This document shows, piece by piece, positions 35,031 to 43,833 of a stretch of 64,000 nucleotides of DNA. Position 1 is the first letter of the stretch. Each line of letters opens with the position of its first letter. Origin of the DNA: Thermoplasmata archaeon (GTDB lineage: Archaea; Thermoplasmatota; Thermoplasmata; Lutacidiplasmatales; UBA184); the NCBI GenBank assembly GCA_021817245.1, contig JAKAVQ010000004.1, positions 51,403 to 115,402 on the forward strand, read 5' to 3'. The translations under genes were made by a program, and so were the position numbers. The notes under the pieces were generated by a model. That model was not told where the DNA came from. It was given only the letters and a program-made list of their open reading frames with translations, and made no database searches.

Positions 35031-36855
35031 ACTTGTGGACGACGTCGACGAACGTGGAGTGGGACCAGGTCAGCGGGGTCGCGCTCTTGGGCTCTCCACT
35101 GGCCCGATCGATCTGCTCGGGAAGCAGCCGCGTGGGGGTGGCGTGCGAGGCGGCCCATTCGATGAGCTCCCGGCAGCGCCCCCGTTCCCCGAGGCGCAGC
35201 CGGGCCTCGGCGAGCCACAGCGTGCAGACGACCCAGGGGTTCTCCTGCCCGTAGTACACGTCCCCCTCGTACCGGGCGAGCCCACCGGGACCGCCACACC
35301 AGAGACGCGACTCGATCGCGTCGACCGTAGCGCGGGCCCTCGGGTCCGTCCACGCGACGAGGCCCATCTTGAGCGCGAGCAGCGCGGAGGCATCGAGCCG
35401 GTCGTCCCGCGGGGAGAGGGAGCGGACGAACCGTTCCTTCGCCGAATCCCAGAAGTGCTCGACGGCGGCCCCGGCGATCTCCTCCGCCGCGGTGCGCCAG
35501 TTCCCCGGGTCCTTGCCGATCTCCTCGGCGACGCGGGCGGCGCGCTCGAGGGCGTGCGCGACGGCGGCGGTCGAGTAGAGATGGATGCCGAGCCGCTCCT
35601 CCCAGAGGTCGAAGCTCGGCGCGGGGAGCTTCGTCGCGGGGTCCCGGAATCCGGTGAGGAAGTTCGCCGCCCCTTTGACCATCGGCCAGTGCGCAAGGAG
35701 GACATCCGGGTCGGCGCCCCGCTTGAAGTGGTGCCAGACGGAGGCGATCACGGTCGCGGTCTGGTCGATCTGCAGGTGGGGAGGCGGGTGCCAGGTCGAC
35801 CCGATCGCCCCATCGGGAAAGTGGCGGTGGAAGTACGACCCGTCCGGGTTTTGGCAGATCCGGGCGAAGTCGAGGAATCGTGCCGCGTTGTCGTAGAGCC
35901 CGGCTTCGTCCATCGCCTTCGCGACGTAGCCGCCGTCCCGCCACCAACAGTAGTTGTACGTGTCTCCCGCGGCCGCCAGCGAGCGCGTGTCGGGCGATGC
36001 GATGATCGATCCGTTCGTTCCGGTCGCGTGGCGCAACAGCAGCACGCTCATCCGGTAGACCTCCCGACCGCGCTCGCTCAGGCCCCGCGGCGGGTTCGGA
36101 AGGCGGCGTTGCACCCACGTCCGCCAGAACGCCTCGCTCTCCCGCACGAAGCGGACGTAGCCCCCGTCGCGCACGTAGTCCCGGATCTGGTGCGCTGCGG
36201 GCAGGCTGCGGCCCGCCGCGAGGAACAGGCGGACGACCGTGTCGTTCTCGGGAGCGGCCTCGAGGTCGAACTCCACCACGCTGTCGGCGGCGCCGTGGGC
36301 GACCGCGCCCCCCTCGAGGCGCCCGTCCTCCGCGTCCACGTACGTGCCCCGCAGGCCCTTCAGGGTGTGCTCCCCGCAGACCGCCCGGGAGAACGGCGGA
36401 TCGGAGAAGAACTCGAAGAAGTACCCGCGTTTGTAGTGGACCAGGCTCGGCACCTGGGGGTCGACGAACGCGGTGTCCTGGTACATCGACTCGGCGATCT
36501 GGAAGGAGTGGTAGGTGAAGAGCCGGATCGGGCGGGGCGGGTCCGCGCGGACTCGGAAGACGCGCGCGATCAGGTCGTGGTTGGGGTGGACATGGTCGCG
36601 CACCGTGATCGTGAGCCCATGACCGCACCAGACCGACTCGGGAAGGTGGCCGGGCCCGTACGGCTCCTGGCGGATCTCGTAACCGTTCCCGCGACGCAGC
36701 CAGGCGAACCGCGAGCTGTTGACGTCGAACACCCCGAGCCGTGCCTCGCGCAGTTGCTGGAACTGGCCGGGGAAGGGGTAGAACAGCTCGTTCCAGTCCC
36801 CGTTCTCGTTGACGGTCAGGAGCAACCGCCCGTTCCCCGAGAGTGCGGTGATCAT
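34990..36855 (-). CDS. GH15 glucoamylase/glucodextranase-type glucosidase
   Basis: 621 residues from ATG 36855 (MITALSGNGRLLLTVNENGD), chosen because GGGGGG lies just upstream and family members start here; the track uses GTG 36900. The N-terminal beta-sandwich domain (residues 1-270) precedes an (alpha/alpha)6 barrel. Catalytic signatures are NYCWWRDGGYVAKAMDEAGL, SFDLWEERLGIHLYSTAA (general acid Glu) and TRLLPEQIDRASGEP (general base Glu). Without a signal peptide it is likely to act inside the cell, releasing glucose from glycogen or maltodextrins. Cotranscribed with the ROK kinase and next to GH57 and a glycogen-synthase-type GT4, it resembles the archaeal glycogen cluster. Confidence 0.92.
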   Translation of the reverse strand: MITALSGNGRLLLTVNENGDWNELFYPFPGQFQQLREARLGVFDVNSSRFAWLRRGNGYEIRQEPYGPGHLPESVWCGHGLTITVRDHVHPNHDLIARVFRVRADPPRPIRLFTYHSFQIAESMYQDTAFVDPQVPSLVHYKRGYFFEFFSDPPFSRAVCGEHTLKGLRGTYVDAEDGRLEGGAVAHGAADSVVEFDLEAAPENDTVVRLFLAAGRSLPAAHQIRDYVRDGGYVRFVRESEAFWRTWVQRRLPNPPRGLSERGREVYRMSVLLLRHATGTNGSIIASPDTRSLAAAGDTYNYCWWRDGGYVAKAMDEAGLYDNAARFLDFARICQNPDGSYFHRHFPDGAIGSTWHPPPHLQIDQTATVIASVWHHFKRGADPDVLLAHWPMVKGAANFLTGFRDPATKLPAPSFDLWEERLGIHLYSTAAVAHALERAARVAEEIGKDPGNWRTAAEEIAGAAVEHFWDSAKERFVRSLSPRDDRLDASALLALKMGLVAWTDPRARATVDAIESRLWCGGPGGLARYEGDVYYGQENPWVVCTLWLAEARLRLGERGRCRELIEWAASHATPTRLLPEQIDRASGEPKSATPLTWSHSTFVDVVHKYAEAEHRGELSEE

Positions 36856-36934
36856 CGATCGTTCCCCCCGCCGCCATCGAGCGCGACGCCCAAGCCGCAC
36901 CGAACCGGCCGATAGAGAGGGGGGGCGCTCTCGG

Positions 36935-36942
36935 CTTTATCT
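36935..36942 (-). promoter_or_regulatory. TATA box for the GH15-ROK operon
   Basis: GATAAAGC in a GC-rich gap; predicted start near 36912, leader about 57 nt to ATG 36855. Confidence 0.45.
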
Positions 36943-36994
36943 CCTCGGTTCGACCGGTCCGGCCCTTCCGGTCGACGTCGGCCGGCGTCGGCCG

Positions 36995-38188
36995 TCACTT
37001 GAGGATCGGCACTCCCAGGCGGTCGAGCGCCCGCCGACGAAGGTCGGTAAGCGCATTCATGTAGTTCGCGTAGGCGTCGTACGGACTGTCGTAGCTCGAG
37101 AAGTAGCGGTGCACCCCGAGGTCCCCCCCGTGCCCGCCCGCGTAGATGTAGTACAGGTGATCCGACGTCAAGAGCTTCCGCCAATCCTCGAGGATCCGGG
37201 GATCCCCGGCCTGATGCGCGAGGACCCCGACCTTCTTCGCGGCCTCGAACGCCGAACGCTGGAGGTCGCTCCCGAGCCAGGCCCCGAGGTCCCGGTTCTG
37301 GTCGGCCCAGCTCATCGTCCGGGGGACGCTGATCGGCGCTCGGGGCGTGGTGGCGATCGCTTCCTCGACGGTCGCCCAGCTCAGCCCGGAGTGTCGGCGG
37401 ACCTCGGAGGGGAGCGCGCTCAGGAAATCGAGGATCCCGGTGCGTGCGCTCTGGTGCTCCCCGAATGTCTCAAAGTCCATGAACAGCCCCAACACGTCGC
37501 CCGTCGCGCCGGCGAGCCAGCGCGCGTACTTCTCGGCCGTCAGGGGATACTCGCTCCACGACGTCGAGGAGAAGCGAAAGGCGATATCGTCGCTCAACGG
37601 ATAATGTCGCAGGAGGACGAGGACCGTCGGGGCCGGCGCGGCGCAGTAGACGTGCGTCGCCGGAGCGCCGTGCAGCGCCTTCTCCCACCCTTCGGCGAGC
37701 ATCCCGTGGAACCGCTCCGCCTCGGCGAAGCGGGCGAGCTCGTCGGAATAGGCGAGCTCGGTCATCCGCAGGACCTTCGGCTCCGCGCCGAACTCGGACC
37801 GGAGGATCGCCCGGTGCATCGCCACCTCTTCGGCGAGCTCTGGCGCCGGTAGCAGGAACGCGAGGGAGTGATAGTAGGTCTCCGCGAGGAGCGAGACGCG
37901 GCCGGTCCGGTAGAGGGACCGGAGCCGATCGATCACGTCGGGGGCCGCGAGACGCGCCTGCTCGAGGAAGGTCCCGGTCACGGAGAGGCTCAGTCGGAAC
38001 TCGCCGTGTTCCGCGAGCGCGCGCTCGAGCCGGTCGAGCGCGGGCCGATAGCATCGTTCCGCGATCCCCCGAAAGATCGTGAGGTTGCGCTCCACATCGA
38101 AGTAGGACCGCCCCGAGCCGAGGTCGAGGAAGCGGAATCGGGCGAGCCGCCACGGTTGGTGCAGATGGAGGTACAGCACGATCTTCAT
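36995..38188 (-). CDS. GH57 alpha-amylase/glucanotransferase-type enzyme
   Basis: 397 residues from ATG 38188; the longer track ORF adds a non-protein-like N-terminus. GH57 regions in order: VLYLHLHQPWR (region 1), LSLSVTGTFLEQ (2), RMTELAYSDELARFAE (3, candidate nucleophile Glu), GLFMDFETFGEHQ (4, candidate acid Asp), and LTSDHLYYIYAGG (5). It acts on alpha-1,4 glucans in the cytoplasm (no signal peptide). Archaeal relatives sit beside glycogen synthase and glucoamylase, as here, and take part in glycogen shaping or breakdown. The ATG overlaps the TGA of a small upstream ORF (ATGA). Confidence 0.9.
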   Translation of the reverse strand: MKIVLYLHLHQPWRLARFRFLDLGSGRSYFDVERNLTIFRGIAERCYRPALDRLERALAEHGEFRLSLSVTGTFLEQARLAAPDVIDRLRSLYRTGRVSLLAETYYHSLAFLLPAPELAEEVAMHRAILRSEFGAEPKVLRMTELAYSDELARFAEAERFHGMLAEGWEKALHGAPATHVYCAAPAPTVLVLLRHYPLSDDIAFRFSSTSWSEYPLTAEKYARWLAGATGDVLGLFMDFETFGEHQSARTGILDFLSALPSEVRRHSGLSWATVEEAIATTPRAPISVPRTMSWADQNRDLGAWLGSDLQRSAFEAAKKVGVLAHQAGDPRILEDWRKLLTSDHLYYIYAGGHGGDLGVHRYFSSYDSPYDAYANYMNALTDLRRRALDRLGVPILK

Positions 38189-38493
38189 GGACCTCGCGAC
38201 CCGGGCGGGCTCCCCCTCCCGACTCGGTGTGACGGGGTCACGGATCGGTCGCGTAGGACTTCGAACGGCCGCCGCCGGACCTCGATTCCCGCCGTGGCGA
38301 TGCGCGGAGCCGGGACCCGAGACGCATCGCGGAGGTCCACAGAAGCGGGGGGCTTGCTCGCCCGGGGACCGGGCCAGAATCCTCGCGCAGATTTGGAGCG
38401 GCGCGCCGCATCGGTGGCGGACGCCGAAGCACCTTCGACGCCCTCGCGGGGCAGCAGGGTCGCGCCTCGGAAGGGATTCTCCACGAAGTCCAT
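38185..38493 (-). CDS. Possible small basic protein translationally coupled to GH57
   Basis: A 102-residue ORF from ATG 38493 (MDFVENPFRGATLLPREGVE). The track begins at ATG 38541, upstream of a TATA-like GGGTTAAAGG (38521-38530) whose spacing suits ATG 38493. Its stop overlaps the GH57 ATG as ATGA. After the first 20 residues composition is basic, Ser/Pro-rich and apparently disordered, and codon use is less regular. It may be a real coupled gene or merely a long GH57 leader. Confidence 0.35.
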   Translation of the reverse strand: MDFVENPFRGATLLPREGVEGASASATDAARRSKSARGFWPGPRASKPPASVDLRDASRVPAPRIATAGIEVRRRPFEVLRDRSVTPSHRVGRGSPPGSRGP

Positions 38494-39043
38494 TCTCGCG
38501 CCCGGAGGGGTCCCCGTGGCCTTTAACCCGTCGGTGGCCACCGAGCGAGGGTCCCCTCAAACCTCCCGAATCCTCGCAGCTCGACCGGGATCGCGAGGGT
38601 CACCGTGGCCGGCGGCTCCCGCGAAGGTGATCGCAGGCCGGGGGAGGAGCTACCAGGAGGGGACCGGAGAAAGCTCCCGCCGTCGTGACGAGCGCGTGCG
38701 GGCCACGGTCCCGCGCTCTACCCACTCACGGGCCGCCCGAAAGCGCCGCGAGAGTCGACGAGGTTTCGCCCGGAGTGCCGTCGTCTCCGAGGAACCCGGA
38801 CCCGGCGCCGGGCGCGCGATGCGGCACCGAGAGCATGGCGCCGGCGTCGCGAGACCGATCAGACCGAGGGCGAAAGCGACCGCGGCTCGACGCTTTCTCT
38901 ACGCGCGCGTTCGAAGCGCGGACGCCGCGCGCTGCGCGACGAGCGCGTCGGGGGGCCCGCGTGCGAGCCTGTCACGTCAGGTACAGGGAACCGGTTTCCC
39001 GATTAGACTGACGTATATGTAGGAGTACGAGGCCAAAGCGACT
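38494..39043. other. 550-nt gap without recognised gene
   Basis: It holds the TATA-like box for the minus-strand unit (38521-38530) and the plus-strand box at 39013. The rest is GC-rich with several self-complementary stretches. I looked for RNase P, SRP RNA and tRNA signatures and found none convincing. Confidence 0.4.
39013..39019 (+). promoter_or_regulatory. TATA box for exported paralog A
   Basis: GTATATG, centre 28 nt before GTG 39044; supports a leaderless GTG start. Confidence 0.55.
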
Positions 39044-40009
39044 GTGCCGCCGATAAGTCGACGGCTGCCGGTGGTGGCGGGCGCGCTAGGAGCAATACTG
39101 CTCCTGGTGATTGTCGCCCTGTTTTCCGGCACCGCTAGCGCAGCCGCAGGAGCGTCGAGCATAGGGACGACGGCGAACGCGCCGAGCCTGAGCTACTCGA
39201 AGACCTACTACGGAACAATGACACATCGGCCCGGGAACGCCCCGGACGTGCTCGTGCTTCCCTCCCCACCGGTGGGGAGCTGGTGGCAGATCAAGACCGT
39301 GCAGCTGACCGGTCACTTCGGGACGAAGACCGGGTTCGATCAGGACGCGTTCCTCTTCACGCGGACGGTCCAGAATCCAAACTCGTACCCGGGACTCGCG
39401 GACCCGAACCTGGATGTCCTGGCCCACATGGGGATCCAGAGCGGGAAGCTGGGAACGAAGGTCGGCGCGGGTGGGACGGGGCCCTCCCCGAACTCCGCCT
39501 GGAGCTGGTACCGCTTCACGCAGCCGATCCAGCTGAACTCCGAGATCCAGATCGTCATGGGGGCGATCATCGGAATGGGCAACTCGGTGACGGTCACGGT
39601 CAACTACGCGAACCTGGGCAGCGGCACGACGATCGTGGAGTACGGGGCGAACCTCTACCTGAAAGGGGGAGCCCTCACCTTTAGGATCGCGGCGCCCGCC
39701 GGCAAGAGCTGGTACTTGATGAACGCCTTTGCCGACATCAAGGCCAGTTCGAGCGGTTCCCGGTCGATCCTCATCCGGACCTCGACCGGAATGACGCTCG
39801 ACCAGGGCAGCAACTTCCCGGTGGGAGTGCTGGTCCGGTGCACCGGGGGCTACTCCACGGTGCAGACCGGACCCGCGTTGAACCGGTACGGGACGCAGAC
39901 CGTGTGGGGGCCGCAAGTCTCGCTCTACGGAACGGAATACATCACGGCGCAGTTTACGGGACCCGCGACCGCCCAGGCCATGTGGGTGCTCGTGTTCACC
40001 CAGGTGTAG
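39044..40009 (+). CDS. Exported protein of unknown family, paralog A
   Basis: 321 residues from GTG 39044. A signal/anchor segment (LPVVAGALGAILLLVIVALF) is followed by SGTASAAAG, a likely cleavage region. The mature part is predicted all-beta: KTVQLTGHFGTKTGFDQDAF, DPNLDVLAHMGI, VGAGGTGPSPNSAWSW, QPIQLNSEIQIVMG, GGYSTVQTGPALNRYGTQTV and a final AMWVLVFTQV. It shares its whole body with the next gene, including GAGGTG.SP.S, LNS..I/V..G and GGYST.QTGPALN. I recognise no known domain. It lies between genes of the glycogen block but on the opposite strand, so it is not part of that operon. Confidence 0.7.
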   Translation: MPPISRRLPVVAGALGAILLLVIVALFSGTASAAAGASSIGTTANAPSLSYSKTYYGTMTHRPGNAPDVLVLPSPPVGSWWQIKTVQLTGHFGTKTGFDQDAFLFTRTVQNPNSYPGLADPNLDVLAHMGIQSGKLGTKVGAGGTGPSPNSAWSWYRFTQPIQLNSEIQIVMGAIIGMGNSVTVTVNYANLGSGTTIVEYGANLYLKGGALTFRIAAPAGKSWYLMNAFADIKASSSGSRSILIRTSTGMTLDQGSNFPVGVLVRCTGGYSTVQTGPALNRYGTQTVWGPQVSLYGTEYITAQFTGPATAQAMWVLVFTQV

Positions 40010-40183
40010 AAAGGCGACGGACGCAGCTCCGGATCCGGGACCGACGCGTGCGTCGCCGTCGGTCACCAACCCCTTCCTCCCCCGGGGGAAGCGTCGCCCC
40101 TAAGGTCCGTCCACGACGGCACGACCCTCATCCGATTGTCGGGGGGTGCACCCGTTACAAAGAACCGAAGGCCTGCCGGTGCG

Positions 40184-41143
40184 ATGGACGAAGGCACCGT
40201 TTCCGCGTTCTCGAGGCCCGGCCGACGCGGGTCGCTCCTCACGTGGACGACGATGTCGATCATGGGACTCTTCAACCCCCACCCCACGGCCGGGCCGCCC
40301 GCGGGGGCCGGACGGTATGCCGAGACGTATGCCGGCACCGCTACGGCGAGAGGACCGCACGTACCGGACGTAGCCACGGTCCTGCGTCCCCCGGAGGGGC
40401 GGGTCTTCGAGCTCACCGGCGCCCGCATCACGGTCCACGCGGCGGTCCCCGCGGGGTGGCGCCAGCACGCGTTCTTCTTCAGCCGGTTCGTCCGGGTGAC
40501 CGAAGGCGACGAGACGCTCTTCAATCCGAACCTGGATTTCCTCGCGACCGCCCCGATCAAGCCCGGAGAGACCGGCCTCTTCGTCGGAGCGGGGGGGACC
40601 GGGTCCTCCCCCCACTCGACGGGGAGCTGGACCGCGTGGGCCCAGCCGCTCCGGCTGAACTCAGGACTCGAGGTGATCTTCGGTTCCGACCTGGCGGTCG
40701 GGAATTCGGCGGACCTCGAGCTCGCCTGGACCGACGCGGGGCCGGGAGTCAGCGTCGTCCGGTTCCTCCGTCACCGAGGCAACGGGGAGCGCCGGCTCTT
40801 TTCGGTCGGTCCTCCCCCACCGGGGAAGAGGTGGTACCTCCACAACGCCTACCTCCGGTGCGTCGTCGCCGATGCCCCGGGCGACCGGACGGCGGTCGCG
40901 GCACGGCGCTCCGATCGCGGGGTCCTCTGCGAGGTCGTCCACTTCGCCCCGGGGGACCGGCTCCAGTCGACCGGAGGCTACTCGACCTACCAGACCGGCC
41001 CGGCGCTCAACCCCGCCGCGAGTCGCACCGTGTACTCCACGCCTCAATGGGTCGGCCCGGGAGATTGCGTCGACGTGACGTTCCGAGGAATCCGCGGCGA
41101 CAAGTTCCTCTACGCGCTCTCCTTCACGGAGCTTCCGGAGTGA
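40184..41143 (+). CDS. Protein of unknown family, paralog B without signal peptide
   Basis: 319 residues from ATG 40184, 31 nt after a TATA-like GTTACAAA; the track start is TTG 40136. Homologous to paralog A over nearly the full body: NPNLDFLATAPIKPGE, VGAGGTGSSPHSTGSW, QPLRLNSGLEVIFG, PGKRWYLHNAYLRC, TGGYSTYQTGPALNPAASRT and FLYALSFTELPE. Unlike A it has no hydrophobic signal, and it has three Cys. One of the pair may be intracellular and the other exported, or B may be exported by another route. Function unknown. Confidence 0.62.
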   Translation: MDEGTVSAFSRPGRRGSLLTWTTMSIMGLFNPHPTAGPPAGAGRYAETYAGTATARGPHVPDVATVLRPPEGRVFELTGARITVHAAVPAGWRQHAFFFSRFVRVTEGDETLFNPNLDFLATAPIKPGETGLFVGAGGTGSSPHSTGSWTAWAQPLRLNSGLEVIFGSDLAVGNSADLELAWTDAGPGVSVVRFLRHRGNGERRLFSVGPPPPGKRWYLHNAYLRCVVADAPGDRTAVAARRSDRGVLCEVVHFAPGDRLQSTGGYSTYQTGPALNPAASRTVYSTPQWVGPGDCVDVTFRGIRGDKFLYALSFTELPE

Positions 41144-41183
41144 GCGGCCGCCGGGAGCGTCGCTCCCCGCGCGGGCCCACGTC

Positions 41184-42608
41184 TCACGCGGGTCCCCGCC
41201 CTTCGCGCGCGGCTTTCGCTTCGAGATAGACTCCGACGGTCTCCCGCGCCCGCTCGGACCACCCCTCGCGGAGGGCCTCCCACCGGCCGGCCTCGCCCAT
41301 CGAGGTCCCGAGGGTCGGGTACTCGAGAATCTCGGCGATGCGGCTCGCGAACTCGTCGACGTCCCAGAAGTCGACGCGGAAGGTCGACGAGCTGATCTCG
41401 GCGATCCCGCTCGTCTTCGAAACGATCGTGGGCACTCCGGCCGCCATCGCCTCGAGCGCGGCGATCCCGAACGGCTCGACCACCGAGGGGAGCACGAAGA
41501 CGGACGCACCCGAGAGCAGGACCTCCCGTTCCTCCTCGCTCACCTTGCCGAGGAACATGACCCGGTCGCCGATCTCGAGCTGCGCCGCGAGCTCGACCAG
41601 GCGCGGATACTCCGGTCCCTCGCCGGCCACCACGAAGAGCGCGTCGGGCACCATGGGGGCGACGCGGGCCGCGGCTCGGAGATAGGTATCGACGCCCTTC
41701 ATCGCCGCGAGGCGACCGACGTAGAGGACGACCCGGCGTGTCGGGTCGATCCGCTCGAGTCGCTCGCTGGGCCGGACCGCGTTGTAGATGACGCGGACCT
41801 TGTCGGGGTCCGCATGGTACCGTTCGATCAGCTGCTGCCGAAGGTGCCGGCTGACCGCGATCACCCGATCCGCCGCGTCGATGCCGAGCTGTTCGTGCGA
41901 GAGGATGTGGTCCCAGGGATGGTTCAGGGAGCGATCGTACTCCGTGGAATGGACCGTCATCACCATCGGCCGGCGGGCCCGCCGGGCAAGATCACGGCCG
42001 CCGACGGTTCCGAACCAGTCGTGCACGTGCACGAGGTCAAACTCTCCGAGGTCCCGGCGCGCGGCGACCCACGCGTTGTACCCTTCGGTCGCGTTCGCAA
42101 AGGGGCTGTCCGGGGAAGCGCCGGCCCAGTAGGCGGGGGGGTACGTTTCCGTCGGGCCCCCCTCCACCGGCGCGGCGGATCGCTCCTCGCCCGGAGAGCG
42201 GAAGTCGACGCCCTCGACCGGGGTGAACGGACCGGGGAAGGGCGTGAGGAACGTGATCCGGTGTCCGAGGCGCGTGAGCTCCCGGGAGAGCTCGAAGCAG
42301 TGGACGCCGAGCCCCCCGGTGTGGCCGGGAGGCCACTCCCATCCCACCATCACGATGTGCAGCGGTCGACCGGTCCGCTCCCGGTCGGTCGCAACCGAAG
42401 GGACGCGGCGCAGAGGACGCGGCCGGCCCGAGCCCGACACCCCTGCGCGGGCCCCGTCGGATCGGGTCGTGCCCGTCTCCGATTCGCGTCGCACGCGGGG
42501 GTGGCCACGGCCCCGTCCCCCCGACCGGTGGCCCCCGACGGCCGCGGCCGCCTTCCGCGCGCGTCGGGGTCGCGCGGAGCTCTTTCGGGCGTGCGTTCGG
42601 GAGGTCAT
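41184..42608 (-). CDS. GT4 glycosyltransferase, glycogen-synthase type
   Basis: 474 residues from ATG 42608 (the track uses TTG 42635). A basic, disordered N-terminal stretch of about 80 residues precedes the GT-B core: HIVMVGWEWPPGHTGGLGVH (starch/glycogen-synthase-like GGLG loop), LVHVHDWFGTVGG, VMTVHSTEYDRS, DRVIAVSRHLRQQL, VLYVGRLAAMKGVDTYLRAA, FVVAGEGPEYPRL and FVLPSVVEPFGIAALEAMA (E-x7-E). This architecture matches archaeal glycogen synthases that use UDP- or ADP-glucose. The gene is downstream of triosephosphate isomerase on the same strand (72 nt), and its neighbours GH57, GH15 and ROK kinase complete a storage-glucan set. The extension is unlike the family norm and may be mispredicted. 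Confidence 0.83.
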   Translation of the reverse strand: MTSRTHARKSSARPRRARKAAAAVGGHRSGGRGRGHPRVRRESETGTTRSDGARAGVSGSGRPRPLRRVPSVATDRERTGRPLHIVMVGWEWPPGHTGGLGVHCFELSRELTRLGHRITFLTPFPGPFTPVEGVDFRSPGEERSAAPVEGGPTETYPPAYWAGASPDSPFANATEGYNAWVAARRDLGEFDLVHVHDWFGTVGGRDLARRARRPMVMTVHSTEYDRSLNHPWDHILSHEQLGIDAADRVIAVSRHLRQQLIERYHADPDKVRVIYNAVRPSERLERIDPTRRVVLYVGRLAAMKGVDTYLRAAARVAPMVPDALFVVAGEGPEYPRLVELAAQLEIGDRVMFLGKVSEEEREVLLSGASVFVLPSVVEPFGIAALEAMAAGVPTIVSKTSGIAEISSSTFRVDFWDVDEFASRIAEILEYPTLGTSMGEAGRWEALREGWSERARETVGVYLEAKAAREGRGPA

Positions 42609-42679
42609 GGCGGTGTCCGGAATCGGGAGGAGCAAATGAAACCCCGCCTCACGGACCGGAGGCGAGAACGGGGCCGGGC

Positions 42680-43363
42680 TCAGTAGCCGGCGAGGAGCTC
42701 CTCGAGCGCGGCCTTGGGGTCCGCCGCGCGAGTGACGGCGCTCGCCACGAGCACGCCATCGCTCCCGAGCTCGAGTGCCCGCCGGACATCGCGTCGGTCG
42801 TGCACCCCGGCGCCGCAGAGCACCCGGGTCCGTGGCGCGACGCGGTGCACGGCGGCGACCGAGCCCGTGATGACGTCGGGTCGCGCCGAGGAGACCGCCC
42901 GGTCCCCGCCGATGAGCTCGGGGGGCTCCACGGCGAGATATCCCGGGTGCGAGCGGGCGAGACGGCGGGCAGCGGGCACATCGCGGGCGCAGACGACGGC
43001 GACCAGGCCCAGGTTCTCGAGCCGGCGCACGGCATTCCCGACGTCCACGCCGCTCAAGGGATGCTCGGAGTGGTTCACGAGACTGCCCCAGGCGCCGGCC
43101 GCGCGGAGCGCTTCGGGCGGAACGAAGCCGGTGTGCGCACCGGCGTCGAGCGGATCGACGTGCTGGGCGAGGACGGGAATCGAGACCGAAGCGGCGACGC
43201 GCGCGAGGTCGGGCGTCGCGGGAGAGATCGCGACCCTTACGCCGGCGGCCCGGCCCGCTTCCTCCAGGAGGCGCGCGGTCCGTTCCGCCCCCGGGCCGAG
43301 GTGGCCGGGGTATACCTTGAGATTCAGTACGAGCAGCGGGGCCCCGAGGTCGGCGGGCTCAAT
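42680..43363 (-). CDS. tpiA: Triosephosphate isomerase with apparent ATT start
   Basis: Archaeal-size TIM, 227 residues if read from ATT 43363. Catalytic residues are present: LLVLNLKVYP (Asn, Lys), LVNHSEHPLSG (His electrophile), YLAVEPPELIGG (Glu base), VLCGAGVHDRRDV and GSDGVLVASAVTRA (phosphate loop). It interconverts dihydroxyacetone phosphate and glyceraldehyde 3-phosphate. The frame contains no ATG, GTG or TTG between the ATG at 43504, which would overlap nearly the entire upstream gene, and the core of the fold. ATT 43363 overlaps the upstream TGA by one base (ATTGA) and gives the usual family N-terminus. Confidence 0.85.
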   Translation of the reverse strand: MEPADLGAPLLVLNLKVYPGHLGPGAERTARLLEEAGRAAGVRVAISPATPDLARVAASVSIPVLAQHVDPLDAGAHTGFVPPEALRAAGAWGSLVNHSEHPLSGVDVGNAVRRLENLGLVAVVCARDVPAARRLARSHPGYLAVEPPELIGGDRAVSSARPDVITGSVAAVHRVAPRTRVLCGAGVHDRRDVRRALELGSDGVLVASAVTRAADPKAALEELLAGY

Positions 43364-43568
43364 GGACGGCGCTCGCGCGCGCCCGTTTCGGTCGGGAGCA
43401 GATGGCGTACTCGTCGCCGTCGAAGAAGACCTCCCGGTCGGGGTGCTTGCGCTGGAGCTCGGAGATGCGGGTGAGGACGTCTTCGAGGGTCGTGGACTCG
43501 TCATTCGGATCGATCCTCAGGTGCACGGTCTTCTCGGGTCGCTCGGTCGTGTGACCTGCTCCCGGCAT
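43359..43568 (-). CDS. Small conserved-looking protein upstream of tpiA
   Basis: A 69-residue ORF from ATG 43568 with TATA-like CTTTAAGCC about 30 nt upstream. It begins MPGAGHTTERPEKTVHLRID and continues with a probable helix (TTLEDVLTRISELQRKHP) and a beta-rich segment (DREVFFDGDEYAICSRP). Its stop overlaps the putative ATT start of tpiA, suggesting coupled translation. I do not recognise the family. Confidence 0.6.
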   Translation of the reverse strand: MPGAGHTTERPEKTVHLRIDPNDESTTLEDVLTRISELQRKHPDREVFFDGDEYAICSRPKRARASAVH

Positions 43569-43785
43569 GAGGCACCGAGAGAGGCGGAACGGAATCAGGG
43601 CTTAAAGCCGTTCGACCCCCCCTCGAGCGAACGCCGAGGGCGTCCCGGTCGACGACGGGAGTCCGGCGCCCGAAGCGGTCGTACGGCGCCGGTCCGGCCC
43701 TCCCCCCGCACCGGAGCGGCCTCCCGGCGGGACCTCACCCCGCACCCGGAGGCGCTGCTATACCGGGGCATGCCAAATCGTAACA

Positions 43786-43793
43786 GGTATAAC
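43786..43793 (+). promoter_or_regulatory. TATA box for acs
   Basis: GGTATAAC, predicted start near 43816, leader about 18 nt to ATG 43834. It excludes the track start at GTG 43804. Confidence 0.55.
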
Positions 43794-43833
43794 CCGGGCG
43801 CACGTGCGCGCAGCCACGGGGTGTTCTACCGAG

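Noticed and set aside
38330-38360. CCACAGAAGCGG, reminiscent of the RNase P RNA CR-V core
   Set aside because: No matching GAGGAA-type CR-I element lies at the right distance, and the upstream DNA is the GH57 coding strand.
38860-38960. GTTCGAAG sequence within GC-rich arms, like a tRNA T-loop
   Set aside because: The T-stem has a mismatch, and no matching acceptor stem, D-arm or anticodon arm could be found around it.
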